Numbered from the stretch's first letter, positions 1-11,021 are shown. The stretch: DNA of 20,279 nt from Oppiella nova (GCA_905397405.1 CAJPVJ010000813.1:1-20279), one strand, 5' to 3'. Translations and numbers: made by a program. The notes: generated by a model from the sequence alone, not told the origin.

Positions 1-290
1 AAAATACTAGGATAACATTGTATTCAATTAAATTTAATGTTATTTCAATGACAAAATAAGGATGCCAGTGATGGTTGAACGTGAATTTAACAAGCTAATT
101 TACATGATTGGCCAATTTTAGTCAATTAAAAATTTTAATTATGTTACTAGCTAACAAATCATGGCAATAATAACCACTCAATTTACTTTCACTTCACGAT
201 GCTTCCGATTAAGATATAAACTGAATAAATTAAAAAAAATTTTATAATAATAATTAGATTTATAATAAATTAGTTAACATCAAGTCAAAA

Positions 291-1512
291 ATGTTTTCAA
301 AAATTGAATCTATTTGTTACATATTTTATCGTATAATATGTTTGTCTGGATGTGTGTATCAAACGTATAAAATAAGTTTATTATACTTTTTGTACGAAAC
401 CACTACTAATGTGCGCTACGAGGTAGAGGACAGCCTAACACTACCGGCCATTAGTATTTGTATGGAAAAGGTATATGTCTTAAAACCTGACTTTTATGGA
501 CTAAATAATAGTAACTTTAAATCGCATACGAAAGTGAACATGCTATTTAAATCACTAAACAACATGTCTGCTAAAAATCAATTTGATTCAATACTACCCA
601 TTGATCAGTGGTTTACATGTTATAAACGCCCCCAGATATTGATCTTAATATTGGCAACTGTTCTCATGCTATTGATTATAGGCTTTCCATGAATGGACGG
701 TTATTATGTGTAACAGTATTTTCACAATTCAATGGTGAACCCGACGCTAAATACATGAGCAATATGCCCAGGATGATCCAAATCCGGATTCAAATATCAT
801 ATAATTATATGAATTTAAATGTCCATAAAATTAGACTACACTCGAGACAAATGATAACGATTTTATTGCATTAATCGGCGATTACTGTAGCGTTGGTTAC
901 CATAAGACTGTGGTCAAGACCTCGAGTAGTTTTAGTGGAAAGGGATGTCTTTATGGGGTAACCCATGATGACTGTCTCACGCAATGTATTGATCGGAGGG
1001 TGTTTGATGAGACGGGTATGTATGTGGGCAGACAATTATGTTACAATATGACAAGTGATAAAACATTTGCCATCAATAGTAAGGTATTCATAAAATATGT
1101 CAATATTTGTCGACAAGAATGCAAACAAATGACTGAATGTTATAAAGAAATTTACAAATTGTATGATAAGTGTAGCAAAAGTAATAATACTAGGAATGGT
1201 ATGATTTTAGATGTCTATCAGACACCTGAGCCCACCCTTACGTATGAGATATCTCTGAAGTTATCGGTCGAGGAATACCTGTGTTTTATGGCGAGTGTAT
1301 TCAGCCTATGGTTTGGGTTCTCTATCATTATGTTTACGGATTTCACTAATGATTTGATGACCAAAATGTTTACTTATTATATAAATAGAGTTAATACTGA
1401 CAATCAAAATAGACCTCGCTTACAGATTAATAATTATTTTTTGAATATGAATAGAAATTATTTAACAAAGGTATTTAATAAAAGTATTTTCAAAAAATTT
1501 ATTTGTAAATAG
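291..1512 (+). pseudogene. DEG/ENaC channel-like pseudogene (copy A)
   Basis: Relic of a two-TM DEG/ENaC sodium-channel subunit, read by alignment to the intact copy B at 2294-3508, which it matches almost throughout. The first frame (291-692) holds TM1 and the post-TM1 motif LPAISIC. The middle (from about 689) and the end (from about 865 to 1512) follow in two other frames. Compared with B there is a one-base deletion at about 628-634 and a ten-base deletion at about 850/851. The last part keeps the Cys-rich extracellular region (CRQECKQMTEC), TM2 and the GFS triplet that corresponds to the family's GxS selectivity filter. No splice sites would remove the breaks. The otherwise good conservation points to recent inactivation, or to a polymorphic or assembly error. 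If functional, the product would sit in the plasma membrane, probably of a sensory cell (inference). Confidence 0.82.
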
Positions 1513-2293
1513 ACTAAAGTAGATATCATTTTTATAAACTATAAATACAAAACATTAAAAATAATGTTTATTTTATAAGTAATAAGTGTAAAATATAAAT
1601 TATAATCCACAGTGTTTTTTGCCAAGTAACTAATTTATTTACTTATTTCAATATACTTTATTAACTAATGTTGTAATTTATACAGTAATTATATAATATA
1701 AAACATTACAAGGTACATTATTATTTATTATATGGAACATAAGTTAATCCAGTTTTAAAAATTGTTGGGATAGTTACGCCTTAGATTTTTGACTCAACTA
1801 TTACTTAATGACAAAACTTATTGTTTGTGTACAAGAGTTACAATATAGAGGAGTGGGAGTTAGGAAAGGTAGGTTGTCCAGAATTGAGTTCTGCAATGTT
1901 ATAACATAATAATGAATTAAATTTTTCCCTTTTTAGCATATTAAGCGTTGTTGTTAAACACGGGTACTATTTGGGAGGCTTGGCATTTTGACATAGGGTA
2001 TTATTTTTTAATAATTATTTTTTCCAATTTACTTATGTTTCATATAGTATATAAGATTAAAATAGTTTAATAATGCCATTTATTTGTAATAATAATAAAC
2101 TTATTGCTTTAATTATTTTGTTTACTGCAAATAATTAATGTCTTTATTGATGAATTAAATAATCAATATAATTACACTTAATATAATTATAACACTTATT
2201 TATAAAAAAAAGCATGTAATTGAATTTATTTTATTTTATTTGTTGAGTGTATAAAATAAAATTTTATAAAGAAATTAGTTTTGAAATAAATAA
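1513..2293. other. Intergenic, no gene seen
   Basis: AT-rich spacer between DEG/ENaC copies A and B. It must contain the 3' end of A and the promoter of B. I see no open frame with family similarity, no RNA gene and no clear repeat. A short G-rich stretch near 1848-1880 is the only break in composition. Confidence 0.6.
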
Positions 2294-3508
2294 ATGAATG
2301 TTAAGTTTAAAATGTATTCAAAAATTCAATCAATTTGTTGTATATCTTATCGTATACTATGCATAGTGGGATGTATGTATCAAACGTACAAGATTAGTTT
2401 ATTATACTTTTCATACGAAACCACTACTAATGTTAAGTACGAAGTAGAGGACAGCCTAACACTGCCTGCCATTAGTATTTGTATGGGAAAGGCCTCTGTT
2501 TTAAAACCTGATTTTTATGGACTTAATGGTAGCAGCATTAAACCGGATACACAAATGAACATGCTACTAAATTCACTAAATAACATGTCTGCTAAATCCC
2601 AATTTGACTCAATACTACCTATTGATCAGTGGTTTACATGTTATAAACGCCTTCCAGATAATAGTCATAATTTTGGCAACTGTTCTGATGTTATCGATTA
2701 TAGGCTTTCCCTGAATGGACGGTTATTATGTGTAACAGTATTTTCACAATTAAATGATGAACCCGACGAGAACTACATGAGCAATATGCCCAGAGTGATC
2801 CAAATCCGGATTCAAATATCATATGATTATATGAATTTAAATGTCCATAAAATTAGACTACACTCGAGACAAGTGGCTGTCAATGATAACGATTTTATTG
2901 CATTAACCGGCGATTACTGTAGCGTTGGTTACCATAAGACTGTGGTCAAGACCTCGGGTAGTTTTAGTGGAAAGCGATGTATATATGGCGTAACCTATGA
3001 TGACTGTGTAGTGGAATGCATCGATCGTAGGGTTTTTGATGAGACGGGTATGTATGGGGACAGACAGTTATGTTACAATATGACGAGTAATAAAACATTT
3101 TCAATCAGTGCTGATGTTATTAAATATATCAAAGATTGTCGACAAAAATGCAAACAAATGACTGAATGTTATAAAGAAATTTACAAATTGTATGATAAGT
3201 GTAGCAAAAGTAAAAATAGTAGGAATGGTATGATTTTGGATGTCTATCAGACACCTGAGCCCACCCTTACGTATGAGATATCTCTGAAGTTATCGGTCGA
3301 GGAATATCTGTGTTTTATGGGAAGTGTATTCAGTCTATGGTTTGGGTTCTCAATCATAATGTTTACGAATTTCACTAATGATTTGATGAGCAAAATGTTT
3401 AATCAATGTATAAATAGAATTGATGCTAACACTCAAAATAGACCTTGCTTACAGATCGTAAGACAGGTATTTAATAAAAATATTTTTAAAAAGTTTAATT
3501 GTAAATAG
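2294..3508 (+). CDS. DEG/ENaC sodium-channel-like protein (copy B)
   Basis: Intact single-exon frame of 404 residues for a DEG/ENaC-type channel subunit. TM1 lies at about residues 13-33 and is followed by LPAISIC (57-63), equivalent to the FPAVTIC signature of the family. A Cys-rich extracellular loop with several NxS/T sites follows, then TM2 (about 339-358) containing WFGFS, whose GFS (351-353) matches the GxS selectivity filter. A basic tail ends the protein. It is short for the family (commonly 450-700), with only about a dozen residues before TM1 and no HG gating motif. The first ATG adds six residues; the ATG at 2312 aligns with the start of copy A and may be the true start. Family members form trimeric Na+ channels, and mites have many suspected to be chemosensory. 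The ligand is unknown. Confidence 0.85.
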   Translation: MNVKFKMYSKIQSICCISYRILCIVGCMYQTYKISLLYFSYETTTNVKYEVEDSLTLPAISICMGKASVLKPDFYGLNGSSIKPDTQMNMLLNSLNNMSAKSQFDSILPIDQWFTCYKRLPDNSHNFGNCSDVIDYRLSLNGRLLCVTVFSQLNDEPDENYMSNMPRVIQIRIQISYDYMNLNVHKIRLHSRQVAVNDNDFIALTGDYCSVGYHKTVVKTSGSFSGKRCIYGVTYDDCVVECIDRRVFDETGMYGDRQLCYNMTSNKTFSISADVIKYIKDCRQKCKQMTECYKEIYKLYDKCSKSKNSRNGMILDVYQTPEPTLTYEISLKLSVEEYLCFMGSVFSLWFGFSIIMFTNFTNDLMSKMFNQCINRIDANTQNRPCLQIVRQVFNKNIFKKFNCK

Positions 3509-3638
3509 ATTAAAATAACTGTCATAAAAATTGTTTAATCATGCAAATTACTTTAAAACAATAAGGGTATAATACATAATTCCCTTCAACTTTCAATTGC
3601 TTATATAGTATTATAATTATCATTATTATTATGGGGTT

Positions 3639-3935
3639 TGTAAAAAAGTTATATTGAAGCAAAAAGACTTTTATTGTTTCTTAGAAACCCTTTTCTCAAC
3701 CGTTTCTCTGAACTGAACCTCTTTATGACCCTATTTTGCACACTTGACCTACCATTCCCGCTTAAACTATCCTTTGTCCACTAACACCTATAAAAACTAA
3801 CCCCAACTCCTTTGTACTGACCATTCATTCCTCTGTCATTCAGACTGTAGTTTTGAAATAAAATAAAGTTTCAGTTAATTCACATCAAAACTCGTGTCCA
3901 CTCATTACCGATCACTTCAATATTATAAATGTAAT
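3639..3935 (+). mobile_element. Possible solo LTR remnant (LTR retrotransposon fossil)
   Basis: A C-rich island in very AT-rich DNA that has the layout of a long terminal repeat: a TATAAAAA box at 3789-3796, an initiator-like stretch near 3836-3848, and overlapping AATAAA signals at 3857-3867. No internal coding region, partner LTR or convincing target-site duplication is visible, so the borders are approximate and the family is not determined. It looks broken or solo. An ordinary host promoter or an unrelated repeat is also possible. Confidence 0.35.
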
Positions 3936-3950
3936 AAAAACAATTATGAA

Positions 3951-3980
3951 TCTCTCTCTCTCTCTCTCTCTCTCTTTCTC
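3951..3980. repeat. (TC)n microsatellite
   Basis: About thirteen TC units with one interruption near the end. A simple repeat directly after the LTR-like patch. No function is implied. Confidence 0.95.
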
Positions 3981-4100
3981 ACCTTTATTCACTTACTCAA
4001 AATAAAAATAAATCATAATTAACAATATTTAAAAATATTATTTCCTTATAAGATATTTATCAATCAGTATTTGTCTGAACATAAATCAAAATAGAGGTTT

Positions 4101-4210
4101 TCCCTAAATAGCATTTACTGTGTATAAAACTTGAATGATTGAAATGATTGTGAGTATTTATTATAAAAGCTTTATATACAGTCAGTGCTATTTAGTAAAA
4201 AGCATTTTTA
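4101..4210. repeat. Foldback (MITE-like) element, copy 1
   Basis: The left arm, starting at CTAAATAGCATTTACTG, and the right arm ending at GTGCTATTTAG are inverted repeats of about 26 bp with roughly four mismatches, separated by about 35-40 bp. The same layout and much of the same sequence recur at 10402-10500. This suggests a small non-autonomous DNA element without coding capacity. Target-site duplications are not clear. Confidence 0.5.
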
Positions 4211-4951
4211 AACTTATATTTAGATATTTTATAATGATACAGTATAATTTATACTATACATGTATTCTTAAATGTATTTTATTTTAATAATAATAATTGT
4301 GATTGCACGCAAAATATAAATTTAAACATATTTCTAGAAATAAAATGAAATATAATATATTTCACAACTGAATTTTAATTATTATTTCAACTTTGTTGAA
4401 ATACTGAATTGTGTACATATAGTAGAAATATAACGAAATTCAAAATAATAAAATAAACCGTAGAATCATTAAACATAAAATTAATATTTGCATTCATATA
4501 TAAATATTTAAAAATAAAAATGCTATATTAAATATTTTTTTCTGTAAATTATGACAGTTTTATGTAAATTATGGTACAGTATTATGTTCATTAAATATCA
4601 TATTATTGTACGACAGAGTAGAATAATGAAAATTATTTTTAAGTAATGATTTTTCTAATAATTTGCCATAGCTATCTTAAAATATTATTCAAATGTATTC
4701 AAAAGTAGGTCAATTTATAAATATAAATTATAGTTATAAATTAAATAATTATAAAATTGTCAATAAAATATATTTATAATATTTTAATATCAACAGCAGT
4801 AATAGTATGATTACTATTATAGATAAACCAAACTACTGGACATAAAGTTATAAATATTATATAATAATTCCATTAAATATAAAATTCTTTTAACTATAAT
4901 ACTGTACATATAATAACTGCGATATAATAACAGTATATTTAGTATACAAAA

Positions 4952-6199
4952 ATGAGTATTCCTAAAACGGTGATATTAAAATTGTTTTTCAAAAATAAAT
5001 TCAATGACTTTGTAAATGCAAACACCGATCCGTCAATAGCTGTTAATAGGTATCAAAAATTTGTTACCAAAACATTCATAACTATTCATACGTTTGATGA
5101 ATACGTGAATCGCGTGACTCGGACCAGACGGGTTATTTTAGTGACATTTACCCGGATTATCACATTGTTTGTGGTATTAAGGCATGGAATATCTGGATTT
5201 AATAATAGTAATAAATTAGTTAATTATTTACTATGCGATCCCAACTATATCCTTGGTAATCAACGTTTAATATCGTGTTTACTAAGCATTGTGTTCTTGG
5301 TAACATTACGTTTAAGTATCACCATTCTATACCAAGAATTGCAACAAACATTTTATCCAAACATATTTTTTTATAATCTTAAACACAAACAATTGGATCC
5401 AAAATTGAATGCTAAAAATAATCGCAAACTAAATTTTAAATTTAACCTGTTGACTAAATATTACCTGGTTCAACTATTTTATATTCTAACAGTGAAGATA
5501 TCTGGAGTTTTTTCATTAGTCGCGTTGTGGGCTTATTTAGACCCTGATACTGGTTACCCATTATTGGGTGTAATTCTATGGCAATTATGTGTTAATATTG
5601 CAATTGTACAATTATCTAGCTTGGTATCGTTTTCAATTATTTATGTGTTCATTAGTATCTCGTATCTCAAGTATAAATACAGTGAAATCAACGATAATAT
5701 TAAACAAAACACAAGATTTAATTCTAATGTTAATCTCATGAAGGACATTTATGAATATAATACAATTTGTATTATAACACATAAATTTAATGAAATTATG
5801 AAATACACTCTTTTTATAATCTATTATATGGGTGCTCCTGGTTTAGAAATACTACTATTTCTAACATTTGATAAACAATCGACTTTAATAACAACTAATT
5901 TATTTGGCATTGTATTTATTTTGGTATTTAGTATTACCTTCCTAATAAATATGTTGTGTACACAACTTAACACAACTGCATTCAAATGTCATTCAATACT
6001 ATATTCATATATTTGTGCAAAAAATACGCGAATTTCGTATAAAAATAGACTGAAATTAATGGCATTTATGGAGCGATTGTCGGCCAAAGACATTGGTTTC
6101 TATTGTTATGATATGTTTCTTATGAATAACTGGGAGTTCATGCAATATATAATTTTATTTTTTAGTAATCATTTGTTGTTATTAAGTTTTTTAAATTAA
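4952..6199 (+). CDS. Seven-TM gustatory-receptor-like chemoreceptor
   Basis: Intact intronless frame of 415 residues with seven hydrophobic segments at about 58-80, 103-126, 172-195, 203-240, 285-306, 312-338 and 390-414. Length, segment spacing, a long basic loop before TM3 and the last segment after FYCYDMFLMNN resemble arthropod gustatory receptors, whose final helix follows a TYxxxxxQF-like region. The strict motif is absent here, which is usual for divergent mite receptors. GR proteins are ligand-gated cation channels with an intracellular N-terminus, in the dendrites of chemosensory neurons. The ligand cannot be guessed. An AATAAA lies about 90 bp after the stop (6290-6295). It neighbours DEG/ENaC genes on both sides. 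Another type of multi-pass membrane protein remains possible. Confidence 0.62.
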   Translation: MSIPKTVILKLFFKNKFNDFVNANTDPSIAVNRYQKFVTKTFITIHTFDEYVNRVTRTRRVILVTFTRIITLFVVLRHGISGFNNSNKLVNYLLCDPNYILGNQRLISCLLSIVFLVTLRLSITILYQELQQTFYPNIFFYNLKHKQLDPKLNAKNNRKLNFKFNLLTKYYLVQLFYILTVKISGVFSLVALWAYLDPDTGYPLLGVILWQLCVNIAIVQLSSLVSFSIIYVFISISYLKYKYSEINDNIKQNTRFNSNVNLMKDIYEYNTICIITHKFNEIMKYTLFIIYYMGAPGLEILLFLTFDKQSTLITTNLFGIVFILVFSITFLINMLCTQLNTTAFKCHSILYSYICAKNTRISYKNRLKLMAFMERLSAKDIGFYCYDMFLMNNWEFMQYIILFFSNHLLLLSFLN

Positions 6200-6635
6200 T
6201 AATATTTTTATAACATTGTTAACGCTCTTAATAATTATTTATTAATTTATTTAAAATAATATGCTTATATTCTAAAAATATAAAATAATAATAAAGGAAA
6301 TTACACTGCATACTATGTGCTGGATGTATGTACAGTATTAAACATATAATTACTTTGCATAATACAAGTAATTACTGAATTGATTTATAAGGTATTTTGT
6401 TATTAAAACATTTTTAATTGAATATATTTTCATTTAATTAATTTATGTATTATAATTTTTCATACAACACAACTATTTTGAAAATATAATTTTATTAAAT
6501 TTCAAAATGCTTGATACAATGTTTGTGAATTGCATAATACAAAATAAATCCTTATATATTATTAAATTATTACCCGTGATAAAATACTTAGAAAAGTGTT
6601 GTAAAATAGTATAAAAATATTTTAATAATTTATTC
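6200..6635. other. 3' intergenic spacer, no gene seen
   Basis: Lies between the convergent 3' ends of the seven-TM receptor (+) and the MFS transporter (-). It carries the receptor's AATAAA at 6290-6295 and, on the minus strand, an AATAAA at 6629-6634 that starts just after the transporter's stop codon. Nothing else is recognisable. Confidence 0.65.
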
Positions 6636-9109
6636 CTAAGCCTTCATATTTTCATGACCTTGTCTAAATTTCCGTATTAATATTAGTAAAAATATTGTGG
6701 ATACCTGTAACATAAAAAATTAATTATTTATAAATTACAATAAAATAATTTATAAAATGAACAACAATTACTAATAATATTTGTAACGCAAACACGGGAA
6801 CTGTAGCCCATCTATAGCCAAACTGATCCATTACATACCCGCCCACTATTGGTCCACATGCCGTACTAGTTATATAAAGTTTGTAAAAATTAAAATATTT
6901 TTACTATTAAAATATTTGTGTATCAATACATACCCTAATGCCTCGGATGTAGCGAACATTCCCGATATAAACCCAATGGTTGACTGACTTTCAGGGAAAC
7001 CATTTTTCCTATTAATGAATAAAAGTAAGCAAGGTTAAAAAATAATTTTATAGTCTATTAATACATACAGTGTTTCCCGGAATCCCTGCACAAAACTGCC
7101 GACCAGTGACGCGCCCACACCTACGCCTAGAAACACCTGGGTCACGATCACTATCCATAGTTCACTATATATTAAAATCATATAAAAATTATTGTAAAAT
7201 AGTTTTTGAGATTTTTAAAAATCTCAAAAACTTACGGTTGAATAGGGATGGGAGGTATGGGACCGACAAACGTGAAGCACACGAGACTCGACAGACACCC
7301 CAATAGACTCAATAGGAAACAGTCGGCCATACGCTCCGCTAAATTACCCCATAATGTGTTGAATGAGGCGTAAGTTATGCCCGATATTAGAAATATCGCC
7401 CCTTTTAGTGATGGCGATAAGTCTGCTATCTATTCATAATAATTAATTAAGCTTGGTATTTTATTTAATATTTTGAGAATTTGCATACATTTCCCAAATG
7501 CAAGTCCAGTGTAGTCGTGTTAAAGCCTATGAGAGCGCCGGCATTAAAATTGATGATCACGTTCAACATAATACTAAACTTTGACAATAGTTTCCAAACA
7601 TTAGTTTTCTCTGTGTTTTGAAATTTTTCTATGAAATATAAATAGTTTATTACACTTTTTATATTATATTTTACCCCGGTATACTCACTTTGAGAGTGTA
7701 TTGAAACCTGTGTGATAACAGCGGCTATGCATAAAAATATACCCAATACTAGGAATGGTAGGCAGAAACCCATTGTTATAACATCGCCAAACTATTTTAG
7801 ATTTTAAAATAAATTAATATTTTAAATTAAAATTACTATGGTTACTTTTAATACCTGGTTAAGTACGCCACCAATAGCCGGCCCCGATATCATACCGACT
7901 GCGTAACACATTTCTACTGTTGCCTAGTTCATATAAATTAGTAAAGTCATTTTTAACATGTTAAATTTTATACAATTCAATAAACTTACATATAATCGTG
8001 ACAGATGATCCGGGAATAATAGGAATATGGTATTATAGCACGATGTGAAAAATATGCCCATACCTAGGCCCATTACCAGTCGTAATACAATGGCTACGCT
8101 TACGAATATAGATGGCGTACAACACCACTGTAGTGTACTATTATATGAGACCAAATAAATTATACCTTGTTAGGGTTGGTCAAGTACATGCGAACTTAGT
8201 AGCATATAGTTGTATTTACCCAAATAGTATATTGCTGACACCGACTGATAGCATACCGATGATGAGTACGTACTTTGATTTCATTCTTACCAACTGTTAT
8301 CATAAAATAAATAAATAAATAAAATTTTTATTAGTTTTCAGTATAAAACAATGAATTAGTAGTATTTTTTCTGAACATCTACATTGAAGACAATGAAAAA
8401 ATTATTACTTTATCTACAAACCATTATATGAACTGGTTATTATTATTAAGTACAAAATCAGTAAGTATTTTATTATAATATACTTCAGGATATTTATACT
8501 TTTTACATTTACTTTTAAAAAGTTGTAATATTAAAGGGAAACAATTAAGACATAAAATATTGTTTATTGCTTAATAAAAATTATTTATTGCTAGGAAAGC
8601 TTACTAATTTGCTAGCAGCATATGAGCCGGGTATATAGCCAATCTCGCCTAGGCCTACAATTAGCCCAATCCATGTCTCTTGAACACCTCTACTGTGAGC
8701 CTTAAAAATTAATTAATTAATTAATAATAAAATTAATAATAATTTAAGATATTATAAATAGATTAATAAAACATATACATTAGGCCTATGTAATATATAC
8801 CTCGGTTGGGAAAAAGGGACCCTGTATAGAAAATGCTGTTCCGAAACAAAAGTTACCAAAACTTAATATGGAGATTAGTATTAACTCCTTTTTCGTAAAT
8901 TGTGTCCTGAACAAATTGCGGATTTTTGTGATCGCATTAAACTTTTTGTGGTCACCAATACTTTCGCAGTCAGGGTCCAGACATTTATTGTATTTATTAC
9001 AGTTGTCAACCACAGCACCGGTAGGTTTTGGTTTGTAGTCATTCTTGGTTACCGTATGTAGTGATATATCTACGGGACAGGTAGTCGGTTTGCCGGATGT
9101 ATTAGTCAT
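6636..9109 (-). CDS. SLC18B1: SLC18B1-like MFS transporter, 12 exons
   Basis: Complete gene assembled from splice signals. Exons in transcript order: 9109-8801, 8700-8605, 8293-8220, 8137-7990, 7923-7855, 7791-7689, 7610-7489, 7429-7236, 7164-7069, 7008-6934, 6865-6772, 6704-6636. All introns are GT..AG (59-311 bp), phases agree, and the total is 1449 nt or 482 aa plus no internal stop. After about 75 hydrophilic residues come twelve hydrophobic segments. Family landmarks are GPFFP after TM1, ETWIGLI, a TM4 region with RLVMGLGMG, antiporter motif C GPAIGG at about 223-228, LSPSLKGAIFL at the start of the second half, and a second GPIVGG at about 433-438. Human SLC18B1 is a vesicular polyamine transporter, driven by proton exchange; the substrate here is an inference. 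It is the only non-chemosensory gene recognised in the window. Confidence 0.88.
7202..7231. repeat. Perfect 30-bp palindrome in intron 8
   Basis: Two 15-bp arms (GTTTTTGAGATTTTT and its exact complement) meet with no spacer. It lies inside intron 8 of the MFS transporter and its last base is part of the minus-strand donor GTAAG (7235-7231). In the transcript it could fold right beside the 5' splice site. Confidence 0.9.
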
Positions 9110-10543
9110 AATTAAAAACTATATTAAAAATAATAAACACGTAAATAAATTGTAAAATATTTTATTTATACAAATAATTAAAATTCATTTAATATAAACA
9201 AGCTAATAAAAGTTCGCAATATACTAGTTATAGTAAAGTCTGGACATAATGTATAAATATATTAATATAAAGTTTATTGACTTTGAAACAATAATAGATA
9301 AGCAACTGTTTGTCAGTTATCAGGGATAACCCACTCTTACGTATAATATTTGCATAAAAATTATTTCCCATTTTTGGAGATATTTTTGTGGAAATTCCCG
9401 TCAAATATACAGTCAATACATACCTTCTTATCGCTCAAAATGGGTCCAAAAATGAGCAAAAATTACTGCATTTAATGTTTAATTCAATGAAATACAGGAA
9501 TAGACTACTCATCGAAATATTTTTGAATAGATTTCAAGTATTTCTGTAAAAGTGAAAAACTTTTTAAAACTTTTTTCAGTCAAATACAAGACTTTTTTGG
9601 TTAATGAGTTTTAATACATATCATGTCTTTTATATATAGTCTATAATTTGATGTAAAAGTAGTAATCAATTCATGAAATGTCATAAAAACTGTATTAAAT
9701 CATCCGATGATCTGATGCCCTGGTATTACATAAGGGTTGGGAAACCTAAGATGTATTTTAGCACCAGGTACAGTACGTTGAGTAAATTATTAGTAAATGT
9801 TTTTATGGTTTTAAACCGACAATTGTCTGACAATTAGCTAACAAACTGTATAATAATGTTGGTTTAAAGTCCGACAGAAAAATGTTCCCATAATCTTATA
9901 GTTAGTTTTATAATAGCTATAAGTTTTAAGAATTTATTATTATTTTTATTGTTATTGTTTATTAGTTATAACTGGTGATTTCCTTTTGTTTTGCAATTTT
10001 AAAAACAATTTTTAAAAAAAATCTAATTACATTAATTAAAATATAGTTTAGTTACATACGTACAAATTAATAATTTAAAATTAGAGTAGTATGGCAATTT
10101 AAAAATTTGAATTATTTATTGATATTATTTTATTCCTGCATAATTGACAAATTAATTTAAGAAAATGATTATTTGATTAATTTTATAGTGATTTTTATTT
10201 ATTTATTTTTTAAAAATCAAACGTGAATTAGTTTTACTTGTTATATTAGAGAGAATTTTATAATACTTTATTATTATAATTAAATAATTTTTATTGTATT
10301 AACACAGGTATTGTGCGGAATAATAACATGTAATACTTTTAAAATTACTACTATTAATGATATAAAAGTACATATTTGAGTAAACAAAAATTAAAATAAA
10401 TATTTTTGCTAATAGGTGTTTACTGTATATAATACTGAAATGCGTATTCATTATAAAAGTTTTATATACAGTAAACACTATTTTTGGTAAAAATATTTTT
10501 GATTTATTTTTAGACATTTGCCGCAAAACCACAGTAAATAATA
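9110..10543. other. Intergenic, no gene seen
   Basis: Upstream of the MFS transporter on its strand. It is very AT-rich from about 9950 on. Short frames here have no family similarity and look like chance. A foldback element occupies 10402-10500. The transporter's promoter and perhaps a 5' untranslated exon should lie near 9110-9250, but no clear core element is visible. Confidence 0.6.
10402..10500. repeat. Foldback (MITE-like) element, copy 2
   Basis: Inverted arms share TGTTTACTGTATATAA and its complement, and the similarity extends outward to AAATATTTTT on both sides with small gaps. The right half is very similar to the right half of copy 1 at 4101-4210 (TTATAAAAG, TTTATATACAGT). Non-coding, likely a small non-autonomous element. 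It lies just downstream of the DEG/ENaC scrap at 10580. Confidence 0.55.
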
Positions 10544-10579
10544 TTATAAAGAATACAAACTTACCACTATCATATCACT

Positions 10580-10738
10580 AAGACCAAATGTTCGACTAGC
10601 AATATATTTACAATTGCATCCACTGTGTTTGTAATTATAATCAAAGTAAACACGGTTAAATCTAAATTCAATATTTTCAGCTCCATTTAACATTCGAATT
10701 TCAACTGGATAAAATGTATATATTTTGGTCGGCCTAGG
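10580..10738 (-). pseudogene. DEG/ENaC gene fragment
   Basis: About 53 codons, clearly homologous to the middle extracellular part of gene C: PRPTKIYTFYPVE, then FNRVYFDYNYKHSG and NCKY. Similarity stops abruptly on both sides, and TM1 and TM2 are missing. It lies downstream of gene C on the same strand, so it is probably the remains of a tandem copy. An acceptor-like TTTCTCAG ends at 10757 and a donor-like GTAAGT begins at 10564, so a captured exon cannot be excluded. Other family members here have no intron at these points, which makes that less likely. Confidence 0.75.
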
Positions 10739-11021
10739 GTATTGAGACCTAGGGACCTGAGAAATATTACATCGGTGCAATGTTAATTAATTGGTGTTCA
10801 GTTGCTATTAAAATAAAATTAATTTTTAAAAGAATACGAATCATATATTTAAGCAATTTTTTTAATTAAAATTAAATTATGAAAGTTTATATGGGATACA
10901 AGATATTGTGGGCATAAATAATGAGTATACTTAATTGAATATAAGTTGCTAAATTATAATATTAATTATAAAGTTGAACATCAATTAAGTAAATATAAAG
11001 GTTTTCGTAAATACTTTTAAA

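Larger units (their letters stand above)
3509..4951. other. Intergenic region with repeats, no gene seen
   Basis: Spacer between copy B and the seven-TM receptor. It contains an LTR-like patch (about 3639-3935), a (TC)n tract and a foldback element, each listed separately. From about 4220 to 4951 it is very AT-rich, with no frame or RNA gene that I can support. It must include the receptor's promoter; no convincing TATA or initiator stands out. Confidence 0.6.

Noticed and set aside
622-910. Introns to explain the frame changes in copy A
   Set aside because: The changes are one-base and ten-base losses relative to copy B with continuous homology on both sides, so frameshift deletions are the simpler reading.
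7070-7306. Plus-strand open frame
   Set aside because: It is the antisense of exons 8 and 9 of the SLC18B1-like gene, whose minus-strand reading matches the family across all exons.
8112-8318. Plus-strand open frame
   Set aside because: Antisense of exons 3 and 4 of the transporter; no family similarity in this orientation.
9228-9416. Minus-strand short frame upstream of the transporter
   Set aside because: No similarity, no splice link to exon 1 that I can support, and composition like the surrounding spacer.
10299-10532. Minus-strand short frame
   Set aside because: It runs through the foldback element and AT-rich DNA; chance frame.
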